Source: DATMRS01 sp035566015
GTDB taxonomy: Bacteria > Pseudomonadota > Alphaproteobacteria > Sphingomonadales > Sphingomonadaceae
Direction: 5' to 3'
Length of the DNA: 64,000 nt
NCBI GenBank assembly: GCA_035566015.1
Contig: DATMRS010000020.1
Location: forward strand, 558,001-622,000
Below the pieces are notes generated by a model. The model searched no databases and was not told the origin of the DNA. It worked only from the letters and a program-made list of their open reading frames with translations. Positions 50,091 through 58,631 of this stretch are shown one piece after another (positions within the stretch are counted from its first letter, which is position 1; every line of letters begins with the position of its first letter). A program made the translations under genes and the position numbers.

Positions 50091-51122
50091 ATGCCCGTCG
50101 ATGCCGCTCCGCTGCTTCTTGCCTGGTATGACCGCCATGCCCGCGTGCTGCCCTGGCGCGCGCCGCCGGGTTCGCCGCCGCCCGATCCCTATCGCGTCTG
50201 GCTGTCGGAGATCATGCTCCAGCAGACGACGGTGGCGGCGGTGCGGCCCTATTTCGCGGCTTTCCTCGATCGCTGGCCGGCGGTGGAGGCGCTGGCCGCC
50301 GCCGACGAGGCGGAGGTGATGGCCGCCTGGGCGGGGCTGGGCTATTATGCCCGCGCGCGCAACCTGATCGCCTGTGCCCGCGCCGTCGCGGCCCGGGGCG
50401 GCGCCTTCCCCGCCGACGAAGCGGGGCTCGGCGCGCTGCCCGGCATCGGCCGCTACACCGCCGCCGCCATCGCCTCGATCGCGTTCGGCGCACCGGCGGT
50501 CGCGGTCGACGCCAATGTCGAGCGGGTCGTCGCCCGGCTGTTCGCGATCGAGGAGGAATTGCCCGCGGCGCGGCCCAGGCTGCATCGCCTCGCCACCTCG
50601 ATCTGGCCGCGCGAGCGGGCCGGCGATTTCGCGCAGGCGATGATGGATTTAGGCTCCACCCTCTGCACGACCCGCAATCCGGCCTGTGCGCTCTGCCCCA
50701 TGCGCGAGGCCTGCGCGGCCGCGCGGACGGGCGACCCCGCGCGCTATCCGCGCAAGGCGGCGAAGCGCGCGAAGCCGGCGCGGCGCGGCACCGCCTTCTG
50801 GCTTGAACATGACGGCCATGTCCTGCTGTGCCGCCGGCCGGCGAAGGGGCTGCTCGGCGGCATGCGCGCCTTGCCCAGCGGCGCGTGGAGCAAGGACGAT
50901 GCCGGGCTCGATGGCGCGCCCGTCGCCGCCGCGTGGGAGCCACTCGGCCATGTCGCCCACGTCTTCACCCATTTCGCGCTCGATCTCGCCGTCGTCGGCG
51001 CGCGGGCGCACGATCGCGCGATCGCCGGCGAATGGTGGCCCGTCGCCGAAATCGAATCGGCGGGCCTGCCGACGCTGTTCGCGCGCGCCGCCGCGCTCGG
51101 CCGAAGCTGGGGCGGCGGTTGA
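50091..51122 (+). CDS. mutY: A/G-specific adenine glycosylase MutY
   Basis: 343 residues. Catalytic glutamate in WLSEIMLQQTTV, helix-hairpin-helix LPGIGRYTAAAIA, catalytic aspartate in VDANVERV, iron-sulfur cysteines in CTTRNPACALCPMREAC, and a C-terminal Nudix-like domain that recognises 8-oxoG (FWLEHDGHVLLCRRPAKGLLGG). It removes A mispaired with 8-oxoguanine. Confidence 0.96.
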   Translation: MPVDAAPLLLAWYDRHARVLPWRAPPGSPPPDPYRVWLSEIMLQQTTVAAVRPYFAAFLDRWPAVEALAAADEAEVMAAWAGLGYYARARNLIACARAVAARGGAFPADEAGLGALPGIGRYTAAAIASIAFGAPAVAVDANVERVVARLFAIEEELPAARPRLHRLATSIWPRERAGDFAQAMMDLGSTLCTTRNPACALCPMREACAAARTGDPARYPRKAAKRAKPARRGTAFWLEHDGHVLLCRRPAKGLLGGMRALPSGAWSKDDAGLDGAPVAAAWEPLGHVAHVFTHFALDLAVVGARAHDRAIAGEWWPVAEIESAGLPTLFARAAALGRSWGGG

Positions 51123-51179
51123 GGGGGTGGACCGGCCCGCCGTCGCGCTTACAACATCGCCAGCCTTTCGGAGCCCTGC

Positions 51180-52067
51180 ATGCCCCCTCATTCGCTTTTC
51201 GCCATGCCGCCCGGTTTCACCGGATCGCCGCTCGACCGGCTCGATAATGAGCGCGACCATCCCGACATCTATGCGCAAAGGCGCGCCGATCCCCGCGCGC
51301 TGCTGCTGCGGCTCGACGATCTGGAGCCGGTGACGGACGAAGCGGGCGCGCTCGCCTGGGCGCCATTGGCCGAGGCGCCGGCGGATGCGGACCTTGCGCT
51401 GCTCGGGACGATCGACGACCTGCCGCGATTCGTCGCGCTCACCCGCGATCATGGGCCGGGCGATCATGCGGCGCGCTGGCGGATGCTCGACGGTTTGCCC
51501 GCCGGTGAGGCGGCGACCTATGCCGCCGCGCGCAGCCTGGTCGACTGGCACGCGCGCCACGGCTTCTGTCCCAATTGCGGCACGCCGACGACGCCGTTTC
51601 GCGGCGGCTGGGCGCGCCGGTGCCCCCAGTGCAAGGCCGAACATTTCCCGCGCACCGATCCCGTCGTCATCATGCTGGCGGAACATGAAGGCCGCGTGCT
51701 CGTCGGCCGGCAGGCGCGCTTTCCGGCGGGCCGCTATTCGGCGCTGGCGGGCTTCGTCGAGGTGGGCGAATCGATGGAGGAGGCCGTCGCGCGCGAACTC
51801 AGCGAGGAAGCGGGCGTGCGCGTACTTTCGGTTCGCTATCTGGTGAGCCAGCCCTGGCCCTTCCCCTCCTCGCTGATGCTGGCCTGCGTCGCACCCGTCG
51901 AGTCGGATGCGCTGACGCTCGACAGGCATGAGCTGGAGGACGCCTTCTGGGTGACGCGCGCCGAAGTGCGCGCCGCGCTCGCCGGGGCGGAGGACGCGCG
52001 CTTCCTGCCCGCGACGCCGCAAGCGATCGCGCATACGCTGCTCAGCCTGTGGGCGGCGGCGGAATAA
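51180..52067 (+). CDS. nudC: NADH pyrophosphatase NudC
   Basis: 295 residues. Zinc ribbon CPNCGTPT...CPQCKAEHFPRTDP, Nudix box GFVEVGESMEEAVARELSEEAGV, then SQPWPFPSSLMLAC, the NudC SQPWPFPxS signature. It hydrolyses NAD(H) and decaps NAD-RNA. It follows mutY by 57 bases. Confidence 0.95.
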   Translation: MPPHSLFAMPPGFTGSPLDRLDNERDHPDIYAQRRADPRALLLRLDDLEPVTDEAGALAWAPLAEAPADADLALLGTIDDLPRFVALTRDHGPGDHAARWRMLDGLPAGEAATYAAARSLVDWHARHGFCPNCGTPTTPFRGGWARRCPQCKAEHFPRTDPVVIMLAEHEGRVLVGRQARFPAGRYSALAGFVEVGESMEEAVARELSEEAGVRVLSVRYLVSQPWPFPSSLMLACVAPVESDALTLDRHELEDAFWVTRAEVRAALAGAEDARFLPATPQAIAHTLLSLWAAAE

Positions 52068-52078
52068 CCAGTTTCCAC

Positions 52079-52172
52079 CCGCCATTCCGGCGAAAGCCGG
52101 AATCCACGGATGGCGAGTCGATCGGTAATGGAGTGAGCCGAGTCCATGGACCCCGCCTTTGTCAGGGTGACG
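52079..52172. repeat. Full copy of the intergenic palindromic repeat family
   Basis: Left hairpin CGCCATTCCGGCGAAAGCCGGAATCCACGG, spacer GGCGAGTCGATCGGTAATGGAGTGAGCCGAG, right half CATGGACCCCGCCTTTGTCAGGGTGACG. Same orientation as the 41769 copy. It fills the gap between nudC and pheA, whose stops converge. Confidence 0.85.
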
Positions 52173-52185
52173 ATATCGCGAGGGT

Positions 52186-53085
52186 CTAATCGAGCGCGCG
52201 TGAACGAGCCTGCGGGTAGGTGCCGAGGATGCGGACCCATTTCGAATGGAAGGCCAGTTCCTCCAATGCGCGCGCGACGGGGGGATCGTCGGGATGCCCC
52301 TCTATGTCGGCGTAGAATTCGGTCGCGGTGAAGCGGCCGCCGCGCTGATAGCTTTCCAGCTTCGTCATGTTGACGCCGTTGGTCGCGAAGCCGCCCATCG
52401 CCTTGTAGAGCGCGGCGGGCACGTTCTTCACCTCGAACAGGAAGGTCGTCATCATCGGCCCGGCAGCACGCGCCTCCTCCGCCTCCAGCGCGAGGATGAC
52501 GAAGCGCGTCATATTATGGTCGGCGTCCTCCAGCCCCTCGGCCAATATGTCGAGGCCGTAGAGATCGGCGGCAAGGCGCGGCGCGATCGCGGCGACCTCG
52601 GGCCGGGCGAGCGAGCGGACCATCGCCGCCGCGCCCGCCGTGTCGGGATAGCCTACCGCCTGTATGCCATGCCCGCGCAGCCAGTTGCGGCACTGGCCCA
52701 GCGCCTGCGGATGGCTCATCGCCTCGGCGATCTTCGCCTCGCGGTCGATGCCCATCAGGCAATAATGGATGGGGAGGAAAAATTCGCCGGTGATGACGAG
52801 TCCGGATTCGGGCAGCAGGAAGTGGATGTCGGCGACGCGGCCGTGCAGCGAATTTTCGATCGGGATCATCGCCCGGCCCGCGCGCATCTCGCGCACCGCG
52901 TCGATCGCGTCCTCGAAGCCGAAGCAGGGCAGCGGCGGCGCATCGGGGAAAGCGAGGTTCACCGCGATATGCGAATTGGCGCCGGGCGCGCCCTGAAAGG
53001 CGACCGCGCGCATCGGATCGGCAGCGGCGGCCTCGACCATTTCGGCGACGCGCGCACGGGCGGGGGCGGGGAAGGATTCCATCAT
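52186..53085 (-). CDS. pheA: Prephenate dehydratase
   Basis: 299 residues. VAFQGAPGANSHIAV at the start of the catalytic lobe, IPIENSLHGRV, HPQALGQC and MTRFVIL (TRF motif), then an ACT domain with GVNMTKLESY for phenylalanine feedback. Monofunctional form, without chorismate mutase. It makes phenylpyruvate for phenylalanine. Divergent from the cytochrome gene by 118 bases. Confidence 0.95.
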   Translation of the reverse strand: MMESFPAPARARVAEMVEAAAADPMRAVAFQGAPGANSHIAVNLAFPDAPPLPCFGFEDAIDAVREMRAGRAMIPIENSLHGRVADIHFLLPESGLVITGEFFLPIHYCLMGIDREAKIAEAMSHPQALGQCRNWLRGHGIQAVGYPDTAGAAAMVRSLARPEVAAIAPRLAADLYGLDILAEGLEDADHNMTRFVILALEAEEARAAGPMMTTFLFEVKNVPAALYKAMGGFATNGVNMTKLESYQRGGRFTATEFYADIEGHPDDPPVARALEELAFHSKWVRILGTYPQARSRALD

Positions 53086-53203
53086 ACAGGCCAGCGCCTA
53101 GGCGGACATCGATGTTGTCGCAAGCTTGCGATCCGGGGCCTCCGCCTCTAAAGGAACCGCGCTCGCCGGTTATCAGGGCCGGGTCCAGGAGGTTTCACGG
53201 GGC

Positions 53204-53884
53204 ATGGACGACCGCAAGAATACGATTGCCGGCTGGGTTTTGGCGGCCGGTATCGCCGCTTTGGGCTTATCGATCGTGACGGGCGAATATTTTCGCGCCG
53301 AACGGCCCGAGAAGATGGGCTATACCGTCGAGGGCGTCGAGGAAGAGGGCGCCGGCGGCGCGGCGGAAGCCGAAAAGCCGATCGAATTCTATCTCGCCAG
53401 CGCCGATCCGGCGAAGGGCGCGACCGTGTTCAAGAAGTGCCAAGCCTGCCACACCGCCGAAAAGGGCGGCGCGAACGGCACCGGCCCGGATCTTTACGGT
53501 GTGGTCGGCGAGCCGCTTGCCCAAGGCCACGGCGGCTTCCCCTTCTCCGATGCGCTGAAAAGCAAGGGCGGCACCTGGGACTGGGACAATCTCAGCCAGT
53601 GGCTCAAATCGCCCAAGACCTTCGCGCCGGGCACGAAGATGACGTTCGCGGGCCTTTCCAAGCCGGAAGACCGCGCCGACGTGATCGCCTATCTCAACCA
53701 GCATAGCGATCATCCGCTGCCCATGCCGGCGGCCCCCGCCGAAGCGGCTGCGCCCGCCGCGGGCAACGAAGCCGGCAATGACGTTGCGCCGGCGGCCGGC
53801 GACGAAGCGGCGGCCAAGGCCACCGCCAATGAAGCCGCGCCCGCCGACAATGCGGCCGAGGCGGCGACCCCCGCGAAGAAATAA
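53204..53884 (+). CDS. Membrane-anchored class I cytochrome c (CycM-like)
   Basis: 226 residues from ATG 53204; CAGGAGG lies 11 bases upstream. An N-terminal uncleaved helix (GWVLAAGIAALGLSIVTG) anchors it; heme site CQACH (79-83) and sixth-ligand methionine in GTKMTFAGL. The last 50 residues are an Ala/Pro/Glu/Asp-rich tail unrelated to the fold. It likely carries electrons between the bc1 complex and a terminal oxidase. Confidence 0.92.
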   Translation: MDDRKNTIAGWVLAAGIAALGLSIVTGEYFRAERPEKMGYTVEGVEEEGAGGAAEAEKPIEFYLASADPAKGATVFKKCQACHTAEKGGANGTGPDLYGVVGEPLAQGHGGFPFSDALKSKGGTWDWDNLSQWLKSPKTFAPGTKMTFAGLSKPEDRADVIAYLNQHSDHPLPMPAAPAEAAAPAAGNEAGNDVAPAAGDEAAAKATANEAAPADNAAEAATPAKK

Positions 53885-53929
53885 GCGGATCGTTTAGGGC
53901 GCGGGGAGGCTTCTCCCCGGCGCCGCATC

Positions 53930-53956
53930 AAGGCCCTCGCCCTGCGGGGGCCTTTT
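53930..53956 (+). terminator. Rho-independent terminator after the cytochrome c gene
   Basis: AAGGCCC pairs with GGGGCCTT, followed by TTT. A second hairpin GGGGAG/CTCCCC lies just before at 53903-53918. Confidence 0.8.
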
Positions 53957-53973
53957 GCTTAACCAACCGCCTC

Positions 53974-54003
53974 CCGTCATTCCGGCGAGAACCGGAATGA
54001 CGG
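53974..54003. repeat. Solitary hairpin of the intergenic repeat family
   Basis: CGTCATTCCGGCGAGAACCGGAATGACGG is a nearly perfect palindrome, one unit of the longer elements at 41769 and 61138, without spacer and second hairpin. It lies 13 bases before the end of the LOG-family gene. Confidence 0.72.
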
Positions 54004-54015
54004 CGTGTGTTGACG

Positions 54016-54900
54016 TCAGCCGGTCTGCCCGTCCGCGCGTTTCCGGTCGCGATAATAGGTCGTCACATAGGACCACGCCTCATCGGCGGTTTCGGCGAAG
54101 TGGATGAGGCCGAGATCGTTCGCGGCGATCACCCCTTCCTCCACCAGCGCGTCGAAATTCACCACGCGCGTCCAGAAATCCTTGCCGAAGAAGAGGATCG
54201 GCAGCGGCGCCATCTTGCCGGTCTGGATCAGCGTCAGCAGCTCGAACGTCTCGTCGAACGTGCCGAAACCGCCGGGAAAGACCGCGACGGCGCGCGCGCG
54301 CAGCAGGAAATGCATCTTCCTCAGCGCGAAATAATGGAACTGGAAGCTGAGCGACGGCGTCACATAGGCGTTGGGCGCCTGTTCGTGCGGCAGGACGATG
54401 TTGAGCCCGATCGAATCGGCGCCGATATCGGCCGCGCCGCGATTCGCCGCCTCCATGATCGACGGGCCGCCGCCCGAGCAGACGACGAACTGCCGCTTGC
54501 CTTCCTCATCGACGGCGCATTCGCTCGCCAGCCGCGCCAGCGCGCGCGCCTCGCCATAATATTTCGACTTGGCCTTCAACCGTTCGGCGATCGCGCGCTG
54601 CGTGTCGGTTTTCGCGGCGGCGACCAGCGCGTCGGCGCGCTCGGGATCGGGGATGCGCGCGGAGCCGTAGAAGACGAAGGTCGATCCGATATTCGCCTCC
54701 TCCAACAGCAACTCGGGCTTGAGCAGCTCAAGCTGGAAGCGGACCGGGCGCAGATCCTCCCGCAGCAGGAAATCCTCATCCTGAAAGGCGAGGCGATAGG
54801 CGGGGTCGGTGGTCTGCGGCAGCGGCGTCGCCTTGCGGGCGGAGGCCGCGTCCTCCTTGGCAGGCGGAAAGACGCGCTTGGGAACCTGGGGATCGGTCAT
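54016..54900 (-). CDS. LOG-family (cytokinin riboside monophosphate phosphoribohydrolase-like) protein
   Basis: 294 residues. The two LOG motifs are present: GGGPSIMEAANRGA and PGGFGTFDETFE. About 90 residues precede them. Proteins of this kind cleave nucleoside monophosphates to base and ribose phosphate; in non-plant bacteria the true role is often unclear. Gene lies convergent with the cytochrome c gene. Confidence 0.87.
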   Translation of the reverse strand: MTDPQVPKRVFPPAKEDAASARKATPLPQTTDPAYRLAFQDEDFLLREDLRPVRFQLELLKPELLLEEANIGSTFVFYGSARIPDPERADALVAAAKTDTQRAIAERLKAKSKYYGEARALARLASECAVDEEGKRQFVVCSGGGPSIMEAANRGAADIGADSIGLNIVLPHEQAPNAYVTPSLSFQFHYFALRKMHFLLRARAVAVFPGGFGTFDETFELLTLIQTGKMAPLPILFFGKDFWTRVVNFDALVEEGVIAANDLGLIHFAETADEAWSYVTTYYRDRKRADGQTG

Positions 54901-54960
54901 TGGAGAAAGAGAGGCCTCAAGAAGGGCGAAAAAGGCGGGGCGGGCCGGACGGCGCGCGTG

Positions 54961-55611
54961 TTATCGACAATAAGGGCCGTTCGGTCCCATGTCGAAATGT
55001 AAATGGTTATAATGGTTGCGGTCGCCGTCGGGGCTGATGCCGATCGCGAAGCGCCGGCACCCCGCCTTGAACACGGCGCGCAGGAAATTGCGGACATTCT
55101 CGTCCGGCCCGTTCCATCCCTGCTCGACCGTGATCCGCCGCCCGTTGGCAAGCTGGAAGGCGGCGATGTCCACCGCATTGGCGAGGCCGTGCTGCGACAG
55201 CTTCCCACCCGCGCGATTGTTGATAGGCCGGCAATTATAGGTGCCGAAACTCTCGATCTTCACGACGCGCGAATCGAGCCAGGCGAGCGCGGCATTCTGC
55301 ACCGCCTCGTTCACCCAGGCCGAAAAGCGTTCGGCGAGACGGCATTTCATTGCGCCGAGATTCGTGACGGGGATGCCCACCGCATTGAGTTGCACCGCGC
55401 CCGTCGCCGAGCAGCCATTGCCGAAATAGCGATCGGGCAGCAGCGTATATTCCGCCCCATAGCGGCCGAGATCGGCAAGGCACTGGCGCAGGTTCGCATC
55501 CGGCGCGGGCCGGCTGGCCTGTACGCGATGGCCAGCCGGCCTCGATTTCGGCGCTCCGACGCAGCCGGCGAGGGCCAGCGCCAGCACCAGCGATAAACCC
55601 CCGCTCCGCAT
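54961..55611 (-). CDS. Extensin-like domain lipoprotein (putative peptidoglycan peptidase)
   Basis: 216 residues with lipobox LALAGC. The C-terminal 170 residues are the bacterial extensin-like domain: CRLAERFSAWVNEAV, IESFGTYNCRPINNRAGGKLSQHGLANAVDIAAF and NHYNHLHFDMGPNGPYC. SQHGxANAxD and HxHFD fit a zinc D,D-peptidase-like (M15) site. An envelope role is likely; activity untested. It lies 60 bases upstream of the LOG gene in the same direction. Confidence 0.85.
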   Translation of the reverse strand: MRSGGLSLVLALALAGCVGAPKSRPAGHRVQASRPAPDANLRQCLADLGRYGAEYTLLPDRYFGNGCSATGAVQLNAVGIPVTNLGAMKCRLAERFSAWVNEAVQNAALAWLDSRVVKIESFGTYNCRPINNRAGGKLSQHGLANAVDIAAFQLANGRRITVEQGWNGPDENVRNFLRAVFKAGCRRFAIGISPDGDRNHYNHLHFDMGPNGPYCR

Positions 55612-55707
55612 TGCCGGAGACGCTGAAGCCGCCGAGTCGCGCCGTCAATCGCGCCTGAGTCGAACCGGGGCAGGGACGCGGCGGACGGACGGCGACGGGC
55701 GAGGCGG

Positions 55708-55735
55708 TTGACAGGCGCGCCGGCGCCTCTAGAAG
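55708..55735 (+). promoter_or_regulatory. Probable promoter of serC-serA
   Basis: TTGACA at 55708-55713 and a weak -10-like TAGAAG at 55730-55735 with a 16-base spacer. Transcription would then begin near 55741, at the first base of the structured leader. Confidence 0.55.
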
Positions 55736-55737
55736 CG

Positions 55738-55791
55738 CGGGCGGGCCACGCCGTCCCAACGCGGCGCGTGCTCTCTGTGAGGAGAGTCTAT
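55738..55791 (+). promoter_or_regulatory. serC leader RNA motif (alphaproteobacterial serC element)
   Basis: The leader immediately before serC folds into two small hairpins: CACGCCG with CGGCGCGTG around TCCCAACG, and CTCTC with GAGAG around TGTGAG, where the GGAG ribosome site is inside the second stem. Compact leader, hairpin pair and position before serC-serA agree with my memory of the serC RNA motif reported in alphaproteobacteria. Ligand, if any, is unknown. Confidence 0.62.
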
Positions 55792-56946
55792 ATGACTGAT
55801 GTTGCCCGCCCGGCGATCAAGCCGGCGCGTCCTTTCTTTTCTTCCGGCCCCTGCGCAAAGCCGCCCGGCTGGGCCCCCGAACATCTCGCCACCGGATCGC
55901 TCGGCCGCTCGCACCGCTCGAAGCTCGGCAAGAGCCGACTCGGCTATGCGATCGACCTGACGCGCGAGATATTGGGCGTGCCCGCCGATTATCGCATCGG
56001 CATCGTCCCCGGTTCGGATACCGGCGCGGTCGAAATGGCGATGTGGTCGATGCTCGGCGAACGGCCGGTGACGATGGCCGCCTGGGAAAGCTTCGGCGAA
56101 GGCTGGGTGACGGATGCGGTCAAGCAGCTCGGCCTCGACGCGACGGTGCTCCGCGCGCCTTATGGCGAGCTGCCCGATCTGGCGTCGATCGATCAGGCGG
56201 GTGACGTCATCTTCACCTGGAACGGCACCACGTCGGGCGTTCGCGTTCCCGATGGCGACTGGATTCGCGATGATCGCGAAGGCCTGATGTTCGCCGACGC
56301 GACCTCGGCCTGCTTCGCGCAGGACATCGCCTGGGACAAGCTCGACGTCATCACCTTCTCCTGGCAGAAAGTGCTGGGCGGCGAGGGCGGCCACGGCATG
56401 CTGATCCTCAGCCCACGCGCGGTCGCGCGGCTGGAAAGCTACGCGCCGAAGCGGCCGCTGCCGAAGATTTTCCGCATGACCAAGGGCGGCAAGCTCAATG
56501 AAGCGATCTTCAAGGGCGACACGATCAACACGCCCTCGATGCTCGCGGTCGAGGATTATATCTGGTCGCTCGAATGGGCGAAGGGGCTGGGCGGCCTGCC
56601 CGCGCTGATCGCGCGCGCCAACGCCAATGCCGCCGCCCTCGACGCCTGGGTGCAGAAGACCGACTGGGTCGATCATCTCGCCGCCGATCCGGCATCGCGT
56701 TCGAACACCAGCGTCTGCCTGAAATTCTCCGACGCGGCGGTTGCCGGCCTCGACGATGCCGCCAAGCAGGCGCTCGTCAAGAAGATGGCGGCGCTGCTGG
56801 AAGCGGAAGACGCGGCCTATGACATCGCCGGTTATCGCGATGCGCCCCCGGGAATCCGCATCTGGTGCGGCGCCACGGTGGACACCGCCGATATCGAGGC
56901 GCTCGGCCCCTGGCTCGACTGGGCCTGGACGCAGGCGCGCGCCTGA
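55792..56946 (+). CDS. serC: Phosphoserine aminotransferase SerC (alphaproteobacterial type)
   Basis: 384 residues from ATG 55792, with GAGGAGAG just before. PFFSSGPCAKPPGW at the N-terminus and LGRSHRSKLGK are typical of the alphaproteobacterial SerC group; the PLP lysine lies in TFSWQKVLGGEGGHGM. It converts 3-phosphohydroxypyruvate to phosphoserine, and could also serve PLP synthesis. First gene of the serC-serA-hisZ-purA run, below a structured leader. Confidence 0.96.
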   Translation: MTDVARPAIKPARPFFSSGPCAKPPGWAPEHLATGSLGRSHRSKLGKSRLGYAIDLTREILGVPADYRIGIVPGSDTGAVEMAMWSMLGERPVTMAAWESFGEGWVTDAVKQLGLDATVLRAPYGELPDLASIDQAGDVIFTWNGTTSGVRVPDGDWIRDDREGLMFADATSACFAQDIAWDKLDVITFSWQKVLGGEGGHGMLILSPRAVARLESYAPKRPLPKIFRMTKGGKLNEAIFKGDTINTPSMLAVEDYIWSLEWAKGLGGLPALIARANANAAALDAWVQKTDWVDHLAADPASRSNTSVCLKFSDAAVAGLDDAAKQALVKKMAALLEAEDAAYDIAGYRDAPPGIRIWCGATVDTADIEALGPWLDWAWTQARA

Positions 56947-57037
56947 TCCGTCGTCTTCCATTCTGAGTCGCTCCACGCGGGGCGACCCCCATCGCCGGCC
57001 GCCCGACGCGGCGCGATGAACAGAGAAAGCCAGTTTC

Positions 57038-58621
57038 ATGCCCAAGGTACTTATTTCCGACAAGATGGACCCCAAGGCCGCCCAGATCTTCCGCGAGCGG
57101 GGGATCGAGGTGGACGAGATCACCGGCAAGACGCCCGACGAGCTGAAGGCGATCATCGGCCAATATGACGGCCTCGCCATCCGTTCGGCGACGAAGGTGA
57201 CGAAGGATATCCTCGAGGCCGCGACCAATCTGAAGGTGGTCGGCCGCGCCGGCATCGGCGTCGACAATGTCGATATCCCCGCCGCGTCGGCGAAGGGCGT
57301 CGTTGTGATGAACACGCCGTTCGGCAACTCGATCACGACGGCGGAGCACGCCATCGCGCTGATGTTCGCGCTGGCCCGCGACCTGCCCGAGGCCGACCGC
57401 TCGACCCAGGCCGGCAAGTGGGAGAAGAACCGCTTCATGGGCGTCGAGGTGACGTCCAAGACGCTGGGCCTGATCGGCGCGGGCAATATCGGCTCGATCG
57501 TCGCCGAGCGCGCGCTGGGCCTGAAGATGAAGGTGGTCGCCTATGATCCCTTCCTGACGCCCGAGCGCGCGATCGATCTCGGCGTCGAGAAGGTGACGCT
57601 CGACGAATTGCTGGCGCGCGCCGACTTCATCACGATCCACACCCCGCTGACCGACGCGACGCGCAACATCCTCTCGCGCGAGGCGCTGGCCAAGACCAAG
57701 CCGGGCGTGCGCATCATCAACTGCGCGCGCGGCGGCCTGATCGACGAGGAGGCGCTGAAGGAGGCGCTCGATTCGGGCCATGTCGCGGGCGCGGCGCTCG
57801 ACGTCTTCGTCAAGGAGCCGGCGAAGGAATCGCCGCTGTTCGGCACGCCGGGCTTCATCTCGACGCCGCACCTCGGCGCGTCGACGAGCGAAGCGCAGGT
57901 CAATGTCGCGATTCAGGTGGCCGAGCAGATGTCCGACTATCTGCTGAACGGCGGCGTCACCAACGCGCTCAACATGCCCTCGCTGTCGGCCGAGGAAGCG
58001 CCGAAGCTCAAGCCCTATATGGCGCTTGCCGAGCGGCTGGGCACGCTCGTCGGCCAGCTCGAGAGCGATGCGATCAAGGCGGTGGCGATCGAGGTCGAGG
58101 GCGCGGCCGCCGAACTGAACCAGAAGCCGATCACCGGCGCGGTGCTCGCCGGGCTGATGCGCGTCTATTCGGACACGGTGAACATGGTCAACGCGCCCTT
58201 CCTCGCGAAGGAACGCGGCCTCGACGTGCGCGAGGTGCGCCATGAGCGGCAGGGCGATTATCACACGCTCGTCCGTGTCGCGATCACCACCGCCACTGGC
58301 GAGAAGTCGGTCGCCGGCACGCTTTTCGCGAACAGCGAGCCGCGCCTCGTCGAGATTTTCGGCGTGAAGGTCGAGGCCGATCTCGACGGCCAGATGCTCT
58401 ATATCGTCAATGAGGACGCGCCGGGCTTCATCGGCCGGCTCGGTTCGACGCTGGGCGAGGCGGGCGTCAACATCGGCACCTTCCATCTCGGCCGCCGCGC
58501 GGCGGGTGGCGAGGCGGTGCTGCTGCTCTCGGTCGACTCGCCCGTCGAGGAACCGGTGATGTGGGCGGTCTGTCGCCTGCCGGGCGTCAAGACGGTGAAG
58601 GCGCTGAGGTTCGACGCGTGA
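57038..58621 (+). CDS. serA: D-3-phosphoglycerate dehydrogenase SerA
   Basis: 527 residues, the long form. NAD site GLIGAGNIGSIVAER; catalytic Arg in NCARGG, Glu in the VKEPAKESPLF region, His in STPHLGAST; an intervening ASB domain (about 320-450) and a C-terminal ACT domain (YIVNEDAPGFIGRLGSTL) for serine feedback. First step of serine synthesis, coupled to SerC upstream. Confidence 0.97.
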   Translation: MPKVLISDKMDPKAAQIFRERGIEVDEITGKTPDELKAIIGQYDGLAIRSATKVTKDILEAATNLKVVGRAGIGVDNVDIPAASAKGVVVMNTPFGNSITTAEHAIALMFALARDLPEADRSTQAGKWEKNRFMGVEVTSKTLGLIGAGNIGSIVAERALGLKMKVVAYDPFLTPERAIDLGVEKVTLDELLARADFITIHTPLTDATRNILSREALAKTKPGVRIINCARGGLIDEEALKEALDSGHVAGAALDVFVKEPAKESPLFGTPGFISTPHLGASTSEAQVNVAIQVAEQMSDYLLNGGVTNALNMPSLSAEEAPKLKPYMALAERLGTLVGQLESDAIKAVAIEVEGAAAELNQKPITGAVLAGLMRVYSDTVNMVNAPFLAKERGLDVREVRHERQGDYHTLVRVAITTATGEKSVAGTLFANSEPRLVEIFGVKVEADLDGQMLYIVNEDAPGFIGRLGSTLGEAGVNIGTFHLGRRAAGGEAVLLLSVDSPVEEPVMWAVCRLPGVKTVKALRFDA

Positions 58622-58631
58622 GCATCGGCGC

